Source: Nocardia flavorosea (GTDB taxonomy: Bacteria > Actinomycetota > Actinomycetes > Mycobacteriales > Mycobacteriaceae). From it: a DNA stretch of 64,000 nucleotides. The notes beneath the pieces were generated by a model. That model made no database searches. It had not been told where the DNA came from and worked only from the letters and a program-made list of their open reading frames with translations. Position numbers and translations under genes: made by a program. The DNA lies in assembly GCF_015477805.1 (NCBI RefSeq), contig NZ_JADLQL010000008.1:1-64000 (forward strand). Reading direction: 5' to 3'. This document shows positions 16,811-26,003 of the stretch, in pieces; position 1 is the stretch's first letter; each line of letters opens with the position of its first letter.

Positions 16811-17620
16811 ATGGACAGGCCGGCCTGGGCACCCGAGGGCGTGGATATGATGCAGCCGAGCCCGGCGCGTATGTACGACGCGCTGCTGGGTGGTTCGCAC
16901 AACTTCGAAGTCGATCGGCTCGCTGCCCGGCGCGGTAGCCGGCTGGTACCGGATCTCCCGAGGCTGGCGCTGAGCAACCGCGCGTTCCTGCGCCGGGCCG
17001 TACGTTTTCTGATCGATGCGGGAATCACTCAGTTCCTCGATATCGGTTCGGGCATCCCGACCGCCGGTAACGTGCACGAGATCGTCCGGGAGTGCGCTCC
17101 CGGCGCCCGGGTGCTCTACGTGGATATCGATCCGGTGGCCGTGGCCCATTCGCGGGCGATCCTGGTGGGCGAACAGAATTACGGCGCCATCGAAGCCGAT
17201 CTGCGGGAACCGGCCGAATTGCTGTCACGGGTCCGCGAAACCGGGTTGATCGAACCGGAGCGGCCGGTCGGGATTCTGCTCATCGCGGTACTGCATCTGC
17301 TCACCGACGACGACCTACCCGCGGCGAAGGTGGCGGCGTTGCGGCAGGCGGTGCCCTCGGGAAGTCATGTCGCCATCTCGCATCTGACGTCCGCGCTGCG
17401 CCCGGACGATGCGGCGGCCCTGCACAAGTCCTCACAGCACGGTAATCAGGTGGGGATCCAGTTCCGCTCGCGCGCGGCGATCACCGGGATGTTCGACGGC
17501 TGGGAACTCGTGGAACCGGGTGTTGTCGAACTGCCGATGTGGCGGCCGGAGTCGGAACGCGATCGGCACGAGGCACCCGGCCGGTCGCTGGGCCTGGCCG
17601 GTGTGGGGTGCAAGCCCTGA
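16811..17620 (+). CDS. SAM-dependent methyltransferase, DUF574 family
   Basis: A 269-residue protein beginning at an ATG with AGGGGA upstream. It starts with the family signature PSPARMYDALLGGSHNFEVDR, then QFLDIGSGIPTAGNVHEIV (SAM-binding loop), VLYVDIDPVAVAHS, and a GILLIAVLHLLTDDD segment. These features define the actinobacterial S-adenosylmethionine methyltransferase family PF04672. The natural substrate is unknown. The downstream PAS-GGDEF gene follows after 28 bases and is probably co-transcribed. Confidence 0.85.
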   Translation: MDRPAWAPEGVDMMQPSPARMYDALLGGSHNFEVDRLAARRGSRLVPDLPRLALSNRAFLRRAVRFLIDAGITQFLDIGSGIPTAGNVHEIVRECAPGARVLYVDIDPVAVAHSRAILVGEQNYGAIEADLREPAELLSRVRETGLIEPERPVGILLIAVLHLLTDDDLPAAKVAALRQAVPSGSHVAISHLTSALRPDDAAALHKSSQHGNQVGIQFRSRAAITGMFDGWELVEPGVVELPMWRPESERDRHEAPGRSLGLAGVGCKP

Positions 17621-17648
17621 CCCGGCCGGTACGGCGCGGGAGATCCGG

Positions 17649-18917
17649 GTGACCGCACGGGAGCTCGCGATCGGCTGGGCCGACGCCCTCGACGGTGCGG
17701 TGGCGCCGACCCTGACCCGGGACCGTATCGAGGAAATGCTGACCGGGCAGGTCGAGCAGTTGCTCGCGGCCCTGCGCGGCACTACCGGCCCCGAGGCCGG
17801 GCAGTACGCGGCCGAGGCATTGGTCGCAGCGAACTACCGCGACCCCGCGGTGGCCGGCCGGACGATCCCGCTGATCTGCCGCGATATGGTCCGGCACATC
17901 CAGGCCGCAGATCCCGGCACCGGTGCCGCGGTACCCGGCCGCGCGCTGCTCGTGGCCGCCGAGTTCGCCACCGGTTTCACCGCGGCGCTGCGTTCGGTGG
18001 CACTGTCGGAGCAGGAGGCCACGCTCGCCGCGGCGCTGGCGGCCGCCCAGGAGGCCGAGCGGCGCCGCGAACTCTCCGAGGCCCGTTTCGAGGCCGTGTT
18101 CGCGGGCGCTTCGGTGGGCATCGGGACCGTCGACACCCAGGGCCGGGTCCTCGAGGCCAATGTGGCGTTCGCCGATATGCTCGGCATCGATGTCGGGGAG
18201 ATGCCCGGCCGGCCGGTGGCCGATGTGGTGGGTCACGCCAATATCGGCGACGCCTACCAGCGGATGACCCAACTGCTGGCGGGCAGTATCGACCGGTTCC
18301 GGCTGGAACTGGACCATCCGCGCCCGGACGGGACGTCCACGGGTATCGACCTGTCGATGTCGGCGGTCCGCGATCACAGCGGTCAGGTCCGTTTCCTGAT
18401 CGGCGTGGCGGTCGATGTGACCGAACGCCGCGAGCTCGCCGCGCGCCTCTGGTACGACGCCAATCACGATGAACTCACCGGGTTGCCGAATCGTGGGCAT
18501 TTCTTCGATCGGCTGGCCGTGGCGACACCGCCGATCGGGATGGCGTATCTGGACCTGGACGGGTTCAAAGAGGTGAACGATCGGTGGGGGCATACCGTCG
18601 GTGACGAGGTGTTACGCATAGTCGGTGCCCGCTTGCGGCAAACCGTTACGGCGGCCGGCGGACTGGCGGCTCGGCTCGGCGGCGACGAATTCATCGCCGT
18701 GCTCGAACGGTGTACCGGAACGGCCGAACTGGCGATGCTCAGCACGGATGTGCACACCGCGCTCACCGTGCCGATGCAGATCCGCGATCGGACGATCAGT
18801 ATCGGCGCGAGTATCGGCACGGTGTATCTCGAGGATGCGCCGACGGCGATCGACGAGGCGATGCAGGCCGCCGATACCGCCATGTATCGCAACAAGATCC
18901 CTCGCTCACGCTACTGA
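17649..18917 (+). CDS. PAS-GGDEF diguanylate cyclase
   Basis: A 422-residue cytoplasmic signalling protein. I chose GTG 17649 because GGGAG lies 6 bases upstream. Residues 1-130 form a helical sensor-like region, a coiled coil covers about 120-150, a PAS domain lies at about 152-270 (FEAVFAGASVGIGTVD ... DVTERREL), and a GGDEF domain lies at about 275-420. The catalytic loop GGDEF is intact at 344-348, so c-di-GMP synthesis is expected. There is no EAL domain or transmembrane segment. The usual RxxD I-site is not obvious. It is probably in one operon with the DUF574 methyltransferase. Confidence 0.85.
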   Translation: MTARELAIGWADALDGAVAPTLTRDRIEEMLTGQVEQLLAALRGTTGPEAGQYAAEALVAANYRDPAVAGRTIPLICRDMVRHIQAADPGTGAAVPGRALLVAAEFATGFTAALRSVALSEQEATLAAALAAAQEAERRRELSEARFEAVFAGASVGIGTVDTQGRVLEANVAFADMLGIDVGEMPGRPVADVVGHANIGDAYQRMTQLLAGSIDRFRLELDHPRPDGTSTGIDLSMSAVRDHSGQVRFLIGVAVDVTERRELAARLWYDANHDELTGLPNRGHFFDRLAVATPPIGMAYLDLDGFKEVNDRWGHTVGDEVLRIVGARLRQTVTAAGGLAARLGGDEFIAVLERCTGTAELAMLSTDVHTALTVPMQIRDRTISIGASIGTVYLEDAPTAIDEAMQAADTAMYRNKIPRSRY

Positions 18918-18997
18918 ACACCAGCCGTCCGCCCAATGGACGGGCCCGGCGAATTCATCGGCCGTCTCCCGGTGAGCTTCTGCGGCGAGCTGGAGCG

Positions 18998-19026
18998 TTG
19001 ACTTTTTATGAAGACCGGTCTACTTT
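18998..19026 (+). promoter_or_regulatory. Leaderless promoter with TetR operator
   Basis: TTGACT (18998-19003), a 17-base spacer and TACTTT (19021-19026) place transcription start at about the ATG (19033), so the mRNA is probably leaderless. The perfect palindrome AGACCGGTCT (19012-19021) fills the end of the spacer and touches the -10 box, an ideal autorepression site. Confidence 0.7.
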
Positions 19027-19032
19027 TCGACC

Positions 19033-19587
19033 ATGGGCACAAAAGGAGCCGAAACCAGGCAGCGGATGATCGAGGCGACACGCTCGTCGATCGAACGCCG
19101 CGGCTACTTCGGCACCGGCCTCAACCAGATCCTGGCGGACAGCGATACTCCGCGCGGTTCCCTGTACTTCCATTTCCCGGGCGGTAAGGACGAACTCGTC
19201 GCCGCCGCCGTCAACCAGACCTCCGGCGTCATCGACACCGCACTGGCGGAGGCAGACCTCACCGACCCGGCCGGCGCGGTCACCGAGCTGATCACCCTGC
19301 TCGGCGATCGCCTCGAGGCATCCGGCTGGGAATGCGGCTGCCCCGTGGCGACGGTTGCGCTGGAGGTCTCCGGCGCGAACGGTACCGTCCAGCAGGCCTG
19401 CGCCGAGGTGTACGAGCGATGGACGGAGGCCTTGCGCATCAGCCTCCGGGCGGCCGGTTACGGAAATGCCGACGATCTGGCGGTTTCCCTGCTCGCCCTG
19501 GTCGAGGGCGCGCTACTACTCGCGCAGACACATCGCGACCGCGAACCACTGGAGCGTGCCGCGCGGGTCGCGCGCAGCCTGCTCTGA
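19033..19587 (+). CDS. TetR family regulator (LmrA/YxaF-like)
   Basis: A 184-residue repressor. The helix-turn-helix at about residues 5-55 contains GYFGTGLNQILADSDTPRGSLYFHFPGGKDEL, the version with PGGK typical of the LmrA/YxaF branch. The C-terminal domain has the branch signature GWECGCPVATVALEV. It sits 71 bases upstream of the SDR-hydrolase gene, and both genes are preceded by a TAGACC-type palindrome, so it most likely represses itself and that gene. Confidence 0.85.
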   Translation: MGTKGAETRQRMIEATRSSIERRGYFGTGLNQILADSDTPRGSLYFHFPGGKDELVAAAVNQTSGVIDTALAEADLTDPAGAVTELITLLGDRLEASGWECGCPVATVALEVSGANGTVQQACAEVYERWTEALRISLRAAGYGNADDLAVSLLALVEGALLLAQTHRDREPLERAARVARSLL

Positions 19588-19631
19588 CCCGCGTCGACTC
19601 GCAAGCCACATTTGCATATCCACAAAATATG

Positions 19632-19643
19632 TAGACCAGTCTA
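19632..19643 (+). promoter_or_regulatory. Second TetR operator, TAGACCAGTCTA
   Basis: TAGAC and GTCTA are exact inverted arms around CA. The site differs by one central base from the corresponding core upstream of the TetR gene (19012-19021) and lies 16 bases before the SDR-hydrolase ATG. It supports direct control by that TetR. Confidence 0.7.
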
Positions 19644-19658
19644 GTTAGGACTTCTGTT

Positions 19659-21476
19659 ATGGACACTCCCGATTCCGTCGTCTTCGGCGCTGCCGGTTTC
19701 ATCGGACGCGCCCTCGTCGCCCGGCTGCTGAACCGCGGGCATACGGTTGCGGCCGCATTACGCCCCGGCAGCGCGGACCGGCTCACCGCCTGGCTCGACG
19801 CACAGGAGGTCTCGCGCGAGCGGCTGACCGTTGTCGACTGCGATATCACCGACCCCGAGCTGGGCGCGATCGCCGGGCTGGACACCGCCGCGATACGCGA
19901 TGTGTACAACTGCGCGGCCCGATTCACCTTCGGGATCGACGCCGCCGATGCCCGAGCGGTGAACATCGACGGCGCCCTGCACATCCTGGACTGGTGCACA
20001 CGCCTACCCGCACTGCGCCGACTGATCCATATCACCGGATATCGGGTCACCGTCCCGGAATCGGCCGAACACGACTACGCGGTCGGCGCATACGGCGCGT
20101 CGAAATTCGAGGCCGACGCGATACTGCGCGAACGCGCCGCGGCAGCGGAAGTCGCGCTCACCGTCGCGAACCCGAGCTCGGTTCTCGGCCCCGGGCAGTA
20201 CATCGGCCTCGCCGAACTCACCCGTGACCTCTGGAACGGCAGGCTCCCCGCGCTCCCCGGCAACGCCCGGACCCTGCTGCCGATCCTCGAACTCGGCTAT
20301 TTCGCCGACTTCCTCCTCGCCCTCCCGCCCGACCCGGACACCGCGGGCCGCTCCTACACCGTGCTCGACCCCGCAACCCCGCCGCTACCGGAGCTGATGC
20401 GCATCCTCGCCGCGCACCTGCACGTCGGCGCACCCCGTTTCACGATTCCGGCCGGTCTGGTGGCCCGCCTGCCGCGCCGGCTCACCGGGGTCGACCGGGA
20501 ACGGCTCGCGTTCCTCGCCGAAGACCACTACGACACCTCCGCCGCCGAAAAGGTCGCGGACGCGGCCGGGCTCACCATGCCACCCGCCGGGGAAGTGCTG
20601 CGAAACTGGGCAGACCACCTGGTGAGCAGCCGATTCGGCAGCACCGAAGCCGATCCCTGCGCCGGTTTCACCGACGGCCTCTGGGTGAGCGGCGATCGCC
20701 GGACACCGGATTTCCTGCTCCTGCACGGACTTCCGACCGACAGCGAAGCATGGCGCGCGGTCACCGCAGCGACCACCGCATCCACCTACACCGCCGACCT
20801 GCCCGGTCTCGGCCGCTCGGCCCCCGGCGGCTCCCCCGTCCACTTCGGGCTGGACCGGCTCATGGCTTCGGTGACCACCCGGCCCATCCTGGTCGGGCAT
20901 TCCCTGGGCTGCCTCCCGGTCCTGCGCTACGCGGCCGCCCACCCGGACCGCATCTCCGGGCTAGTCCTGGTAGCACCGGCTTTCCTGCAGAACCGCGCGT
21001 CCTGGGTCACCCGGCTCCCCGTCACCGCCGCCGTGCTGCGCCTCCTCGGCCCGGAACGGCTGGCCGCCACTCTGGGCGTGCCGTCCGGTCCGGCGATCGA
21101 CAGCGCGAGCGCGAACCTGAGCCGCCCCGGGGTAGCCCGGCGAACCGTCGCGGCGTTACGCGCGGCGAGCCGCCCCGACCAGCGGGCGGCCGCTCGCCGG
21201 TTGCTCGCGCAGATCACGGTGCCGGTGCATATCGTCAGCGGATCCCGCGATCCACTCGAGGTCGCGGTATCCGTGCCGGCCACCGTGATCGAGGGCGCGG
21301 GCCACTACCCGCACCTCACCCACCCCGAGCAGGTGGCCGCGATCCTGGATACCGTCCGCGGCCAGGGACGCGGAACGGTTCACCGGTCCGCCGGTCGTAG
21401 CGCGGGCACCACGGGCCCGGGTTCCACACCCGACAGCGCCAGGGCGATGAACAACCCGGTGGCCTCCTCCAACTGA
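19659..21476 (+). CDS. Fusion of an NAD(P)-epimerase/SDR and an alpha/beta hydrolase
   Basis: A 605-residue fusion. Residues 1-330 are an extended SDR with FGAAGFIGRALVARLL and the YGASKFEAD (YxxxK) active site. Residues about 345-565 are an alpha/beta hydrolase: LLLHGLP oxyanion loop, nucleophile Ser in GHSLG, an Asp in SGSRDP and His in GAGHYPH. A fused oxidoreductase-hydrolase would act in sequence on one substrate. The last 40 residues (after LDTVRGQ) are low-complexity and lie antisense to another frame, so the original stop may have been lost. It is probably repressed by the upstream TetR. Confidence 0.8.
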   Translation: MDTPDSVVFGAAGFIGRALVARLLNRGHTVAAALRPGSADRLTAWLDAQEVSRERLTVVDCDITDPELGAIAGLDTAAIRDVYNCAARFTFGIDAADARAVNIDGALHILDWCTRLPALRRLIHITGYRVTVPESAEHDYAVGAYGASKFEADAILRERAAAAEVALTVANPSSVLGPGQYIGLAELTRDLWNGRLPALPGNARTLLPILELGYFADFLLALPPDPDTAGRSYTVLDPATPPLPELMRILAAHLHVGAPRFTIPAGLVARLPRRLTGVDRERLAFLAEDHYDTSAAEKVADAAGLTMPPAGEVLRNWADHLVSSRFGSTEADPCAGFTDGLWVSGDRRTPDFLLLHGLPTDSEAWRAVTAATTASTYTADLPGLGRSAPGGSPVHFGLDRLMASVTTRPILVGHSLGCLPVLRYAAAHPDRISGLVLVAPAFLQNRASWVTRLPVTAAVLRLLGPERLAATLGVPSGPAIDSASANLSRPGVARRTVAALRAASRPDQRAAARRLLAQITVPVHIVSGSRDPLEVAVSVPATVIEGAGHYPHLTHPEQVAAILDTVRGQGRGTVHRSAGRSAGTTGPGSTPDSARAMNNPVASSN

Positions 21477-21652
21477 CGGGCCCGGGGCAGGCCGCCCACC
21501 ACGACGGGGACCGCGCCGGTATCGCGCACCGGTCTCTCGTCTCCGCCCAGGGCCGCCGGATCGTCACCGCACGGTGGCACCGTGATCGATTCCGCTCCGG
21601 CGTAGCCCACGGCGTCGACGGACGCATATACGGCGATGCCCGCACGGTGCAC
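21380..21652 (-). pseudogene. Possible relic ORF antisense to the fusion gene's tail
   Basis: A 90-residue frame with strong G/C third positions and protein-like composition (VPVVVGGLPRAR, ATGLFIALALSGVEPG). It starts directly after an in-frame stop, has no ribosome site, and its last 97 bases overlap the C-terminal tail of the SDR-hydrolase on the other strand. I do not recognise the family. It looks like the 3' end of a gene whose front was lost. The rest of 21477-21787 holds nothing else. Confidence 0.3.
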
Positions 21653-21787
21653 AGCGGTGGCTCAGGCGGTCTGCCGGTAGTTCGGCCACCTGGAGAAGCT
21701 CCCAACCCGAGTGGCGTGGTGCACCGCCTGGTCCGGCGACGCTGAACAGCAGATTCGCGAGACGGCACGTGGAGTCGGGCTGCTCGT

Positions 21788-23914
21788 TCAGCCGGCGAAG
21801 GTGGGACGGCGGCTCTGGTCGTCCAGCAGTTCGCCCGCGATCTTGTCCAGCGCTCCGTCGAGCAGGGCCTTGTCGGCGGGGTCGTCGAATGTCCAGTCCT
21901 CCAGATGCTTGTCCAGCCAGCCTCGCCAGACCCGGCGGAAACGCTCGGCCTGCTGGGTTCCGCTGCCGGTCAGCCGCAGCGAATCACCGTCTGCGGTCAC
22001 GTAGCCGGCTCGCGCGGTGTCGCGGTAGACCGGTTCCAGGACACCGACCGGGACCATATGGTCGTCCGCGATACCGGTGAGTGTCGCCCCGCCGCGCACC
22101 CGGGCCCGCAGATGCACCGCGCCGATCGCCCAGGTTATGGACTCGGGAAGTTCCCCACCGGTGAGGTCGTGCAGTGAAGGGCCCGGCAGTACGGGTTTTC
22201 GCGCACCCGGCGAACCGGATGTCCGTCGCCAGGACGAACCGGGATGCGGCTGCCCCGGCGAACCGTGGTCCCGCAACTCCCGCGAGCCGGGGTACCGACC
22301 TTGATCCCATCGCAACACCTGAGCGACAGCGCGTTCCAGCTGGGCCGCCCGGTCTGCGGAATCCGGCATGGAGAAGCCCTCCCCCAGCTCCGCGGCACGC
22401 GCCCGGGTGCTGTCGCGCAGCGGCACCTCCCGCAAGAACCACGCCACCACGAAACCGACCAGGGCCACCGGCACCACCCACCGGAACACGGTGTCGATAG
22501 CGGTCGTATATGCCTCGATGATCGGGGCCGCCAGGTCATCGGGTAACTCCCGCAGGGCCGCCGGGCTCTGCGCGATCTCCGGAGCGACACCCGATTCGGC
22601 CAGCGCCGCGGCCAGGGCCGGGTCGAGTTTCCCCGTGTAGAGGGTGCCGAACACCGCGGTACCGAACGCGCTTCCGACCGTGCGGAAGAACGTCACACCG
22701 GAGGTCGCGGTGCCCAACTGCGCGTAGGGCACGGTGTTCTGCACGACGATGGTGAGCACCTGCATGGACAACCCGATACCGAGCCCGAGGACCAGCATGT
22801 ACAGCGATTCCAGCCAGATACCGGTATCGCGCCCCATCGTCGACATCAGGTAGAGGCCGAGCGCCATCACTGCCGTACCCGCGATCGGGAAGGGTTTGTA
22901 ACGGCCCGTGGTCGACACGATATTTCCGGAGATGATCGAGGTGATCAGCAGGCCGACCACCATCGGCAGGGTCCGCAACCCGGACTCGGTGGCCGAGACA
23001 CCGTCCACATACTGCAGGTACGTGGGCAGATAGGTCATGGCCCCGAGCATCGCGAATCCGACGATGAAACTGAGGATCGAGCACACCGTGAACACCCGGT
23101 TGCGGAAGAGATCCATCGGCAGCATCGGCTCGGGCACCCGGGTCTCCACCACGACGAACGCCGCCAGCAGCACGACCGATCCGGCGAACAGGCCGATGAT
23201 CGTCGGCGAACCCCAGGGGTATTCGGAGCCACCCCATTCGAGACCGAGGATCAGTCCGGCCACGCCGAGCGCGACCAGCGCGATTCCGAGGTAGTCGATC
23301 ACCGGGCGCACCGCCGGGCGCACCGTGGGAATCACCCGGGCGGCCAGCACGATCATCACCACCGCCACCGGAACATTGATGTAGAAGCACCACCGCCAGC
23401 TGGCGTGATCGGTGAACAGGCCGCCCAGGGTCGGCCCGAGTACGGTGGTCACCCCGAACACCGCACCCATCGCGCCCTGATACTTACCGCGCTGGCGCAG
23501 CGGAATGACATCGGCGATCAATGCCATCGCGGTCACCATCAGCCCGCCCGCACCGACACCCTGGATTCCCCGCGCAACGATCAGGGTCAGCATGTCCTGG
23601 GCGACGCCGGCCAGGATCGAGCCCAGGATGAAAACCACCGCGCTGATCTGGAAGACGAGTTTGCGGCCGAAGAGATCGCCGAATTTACCGGCCAGCACCG
23701 TCGTTATGGCCTCGGCGAGCATATACGCGGTGACCAGCCACGCCATATGCCCGGCGCTGCCCAGATCGGCGACGATGGTGGGCAGGGTGGTCGCGACGAT
23801 CGTCTGGTCGAGCGCGGCCATCAGCATGCCGAGCACGATGGTGACGAACACGATGTTGCGGCGGCGGCGGTCGAGCGTCGGCGCCGTAGCGGGAACCTCG
23901 CGGGCGCCGGTCAT
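21788..23914 (-). CDS. DHA2-type MFS multidrug exporter with C-terminal extension
   Basis: A 708-residue transporter. Residues about 15-535 contain 14 hydrophobic segments with the DHA2 hallmarks LDQTIVATTLPTI in the first helix, GKFGDLFGRK (motif A) and GPTLGGLFTDHASWRWCFYINVP (motif C). After the last helix come about 170 cytoplasmic residues: a Pro/Gly/Arg linker and then a small helical domain (about 610-700) resembling a winged helix. The family exports drugs or lipids using the proton gradient. No regulator is adjacent. The extension is unusually long and may sense substrate or bind partners. Confidence 0.85.
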   Translation of the reverse strand: MTGAREVPATAPTLDRRRRNIVFVTIVLGMLMAALDQTIVATTLPTIVADLGSAGHMAWLVTAYMLAEAITTVLAGKFGDLFGRKLVFQISAVVFILGSILAGVAQDMLTLIVARGIQGVGAGGLMVTAMALIADVIPLRQRGKYQGAMGAVFGVTTVLGPTLGGLFTDHASWRWCFYINVPVAVVMIVLAARVIPTVRPAVRPVIDYLGIALVALGVAGLILGLEWGGSEYPWGSPTIIGLFAGSVVLLAAFVVVETRVPEPMLPMDLFRNRVFTVCSILSFIVGFAMLGAMTYLPTYLQYVDGVSATESGLRTLPMVVGLLITSIISGNIVSTTGRYKPFPIAGTAVMALGLYLMSTMGRDTGIWLESLYMLVLGLGIGLSMQVLTIVVQNTVPYAQLGTATSGVTFFRTVGSAFGTAVFGTLYTGKLDPALAAALAESGVAPEIAQSPAALRELPDDLAAPIIEAYTTAIDTVFRWVVPVALVGFVVAWFLREVPLRDSTRARAAELGEGFSMPDSADRAAQLERAVAQVLRWDQGRYPGSRELRDHGSPGQPHPGSSWRRTSGSPGARKPVLPGPSLHDLTGGELPESITWAIGAVHLRARVRGGATLTGIADDHMVPVGVLEPVYRDTARAGYVTADGDSLRLTGSGTQQAERFRRVWRGWLDKHLEDWTFDDPADKALLDGALDKIAGELLDDQSRRPTFAG

Positions 23915-24176
23915 CCGCCGAGTATCGGGGACGGCCGCTCGAAAAATCGGCGGGACACGCTCGACAGCCGCATCGCCGTGTGCCGGCCCGTGCTCCCGTC
24001 AGCGGGCCGGCTGCCGGGCGCCGTCGCGACCGGGCCGGACTGCCGACGATCGAGTTTCCGACGGTATGGGCGCATTACGCGATATCGTCGCGGCCTCCAC
24101 CCGCGTCGGCAGCAGCGACACCGTCGGCGGGCTCTCGGCCGTGCCGGGCGCTACCCGTCGGCGAACCGTGTGCGGA

Positions 24177-24839
24177 TCAGCTCACCACGGCGAAAGCGAA
24201 ACCGTCCCAGCCCTTCGCGCCCACCGTCTGCAGGACCGTGGCATCCAGCCGGGGTTCCCCGGCCAGGAGATCGACCAGTTCGCGGCTCGCCCGGACGGCC
24301 GGATCGTCGGAGGTCTCGTCGGCGAGGCGGCCCCCGCGGACCACATTGTCGACCACGACGACCGTGCCGGGCCGGCCCAATCGCAGTGCCCATTGCACGT
24401 AGTTCGCGTTGTTCACCTTGTCGGCGTCGATGAATACCAGGTCGAACGGTTCCGGCTCTTCCGCGGCCAGCACCGGCAGCGATTCCATTGCCGCGCCGAT
24501 CCGGATATCGACCACGTCCCCGACGCCGGCCCGGTCCAGGTTCTCCCGCGCCACCTGGGCGTGCCGTGGCTCGTATTCGAGCGTCACCACCTGCCCGTCC
24601 GCGCCGACCCCGCGGGCCAGCCACAGCGTGCTGAATCCGCCCAGCGTGCCGATCTCCAGCACGCGCCGGGCTGCGGTCGACCGGGCCAGCAGATACAGGA
24701 ATTTGCCCTGGGCCTCGGAGACATCGATCGACGGCAGCCCCGCCGCCGCGTTCGCCCGCAGCGTCGCGCTCGCCTCGTCGTCGCGTACCAACCGGTCCAC
24801 CACGTACCGGTCCACATCCGCCCACTCGGGTGTACTCAT
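24177..24839 (-). CDS. O-methyltransferase, family 3
   Basis: A 220-residue SAM-dependent methyltransferase. VLEIGTLGGFSTLWLA is the SAM-binding motif I, VTLEYEPRHAQVA motif II, and FDLVFIDADKVNN contributes the metal-binding Asp pair, with VVVDNVVRGG following. This is the catechol/caffeoyl-CoA O-methyltransferase-like family (PF01596), which uses a divalent metal to methylate vicinal hydroxyls. The ATG at 24839 fits the family's usual length of about 220 residues. The neighbouring esterase on the same strand is 103 bases upstream and could be co-transcribed. Confidence 0.85.
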   Translation of the reverse strand: MSTPEWADVDRYVVDRLVRDDEASATLRANAAAGLPSIDVSEAQGKFLYLLARSTAARRVLEIGTLGGFSTLWLARGVGADGQVVTLEYEPRHAQVARENLDRAGVGDVVDIRIGAAMESLPVLAAEEPEPFDLVFIDADKVNNANYVQWALRLGRPGTVVVVDNVVRGGRLADETSDDPAVRASRELVDLLAGEPRLDATVLQTVGAKGWDGFAFAVVS

Positions 24840-24942
24840 ATCCGCAGTCTGCCATCGGGCACCCCGGGCCACCGCCCACCGCGGACGAGAGTTGCCCTCG
24901 TCCTGACCGGCCCGGCGCTGCGCCCGGCTCGGCCCGGATCGG

Positions 24943-25863
24943 CTAGGACGCGACCTGCCGGCCTTCTCCGAGCGCCGCCGACAACGCGGTGAATCGCGCC
25001 TCCCGGTATGCCCGCCCGACACCGGTCCCGGCTTCGACGAGATCGAAACCGTGGTACGCGCCGTCGACCTCGTACAGTTCGCACGGCACACCTGCGGCGC
25101 GTAACCGCTCGGCGTAGGCCACGTCTTCGGCGTGGAACAGATCGTTGGTTCCGACGCCGATCCAGGCCGATGGCAGGTCCGCGAGATCGTCGCAACGTCC
25201 CGGGGCGGCCAGCGGCGGCACCGCACCGCCCGCGGCCGGGCCCAGGTAGGAAGACCAGCCGAACCGGTTGCTGCCCCGGCTCCACATGCGCATCCGGCTC
25301 GGGTGGAGCGGGGATTCCGCGCAGGTCCGGTCGTCCAGCATCGGATAGGACAGCAGCTGGAGCACCGGCCGTATCTCCCCGTGGTCCCGGGCCAGCAAGG
25401 CCAGCGCCGCGGCGAGTCCGCCGCCCGCGCTCTCCCCCGCGATGGCGATCCGGTCCGCGTCGACGTCGGGATGCGTGGCCAGCCAGCGCAGCGCCGCGTA
25501 ACAGTCGTCGAGCGGCGCCGGAAAGGGGTGCTCCGGCGCCAGCCGGTATTCCACCGACGCCGCCACGACCCCGAGACGGCGGGCCACCGACCGGCAGAAC
25601 CGATCCCCCATCGCGGCATTGCCGATCACATAGCCGCCGCCGTGGACGAACAGCAGGGCCGGGCCGGGCCGCGGAGACGTGGCGGGACGGAACACCCGGA
25701 CCGTCACCGTCTCGTCGACCCGCTCGATCGCCCCGCCCGCCGGCCGGGCGCGGCCCGCGCGATCGGTGAGACGCCGGATGGTTCCGATTGTGCGCGGATG
25801 CACTACCGAACGGGGCAGCAATCGCGCCAGGCGCAGGTCGGGATGGAAGGTGGGCGAAGGCAT
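24943..25863 (-). CDS. Alpha/beta hydrolase, HSL (acetyl-esterase) family
   Basis: A 306-residue hydrolase. The oxyanion motif HGGG is at 74-77, the nucleophile Ser145 is in GESAGG, and the C-terminal part supplies Asp (in FHAEDV) and His (in YHGFD). This is the hormone-sensitive-lipase branch, acting on short acyl esters. GAGAGGA lies before the ATG. There is no signal peptide, so it acts in the cytoplasm. It is upstream of an O-methyltransferase gene on the same strand. Confidence 0.85.
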   Translation of the reverse strand: MPSPTFHPDLRLARLLPRSVVHPRTIGTIRRLTDRAGRARPAGGAIERVDETVTVRVFRPATSPRPGPALLFVHGGGYVIGNAAMGDRFCRSVARRLGVVAASVEYRLAPEHPFPAPLDDCYAALRWLATHPDVDADRIAIAGESAGGGLAAALALLARDHGEIRPVLQLLSYPMLDDRTCAESPLHPSRMRMWSRGSNRFGWSSYLGPAAGGAVPPLAAPGRCDDLADLPSAWIGVGTNDLFHAEDVAYAERLRAAGVPCELYEVDGAYHGFDLVEAGTGVGRAYREARFTALSAALGEGRQVAS

Positions 25864-26003
25864 CGACGAGCCGTCCTCTCGCTGTCGAACCGGGCCCGGA
25901 TCGCCCGGCCACCGCAGCTTACGGGAGTCGCGGCGGCGGCCGGCGCGGTTCGGGTCCGGTAAATCCGGTTGTCGAAAACAGAACCGGACCGCAAGCTGAA
26001 TCG

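Noticed and set aside
24840..25619. 480-codon version of the O-methyltransferase
   Set aside because: The added part is the antisense of the esterase; the family length and start at 24839 fit without it.
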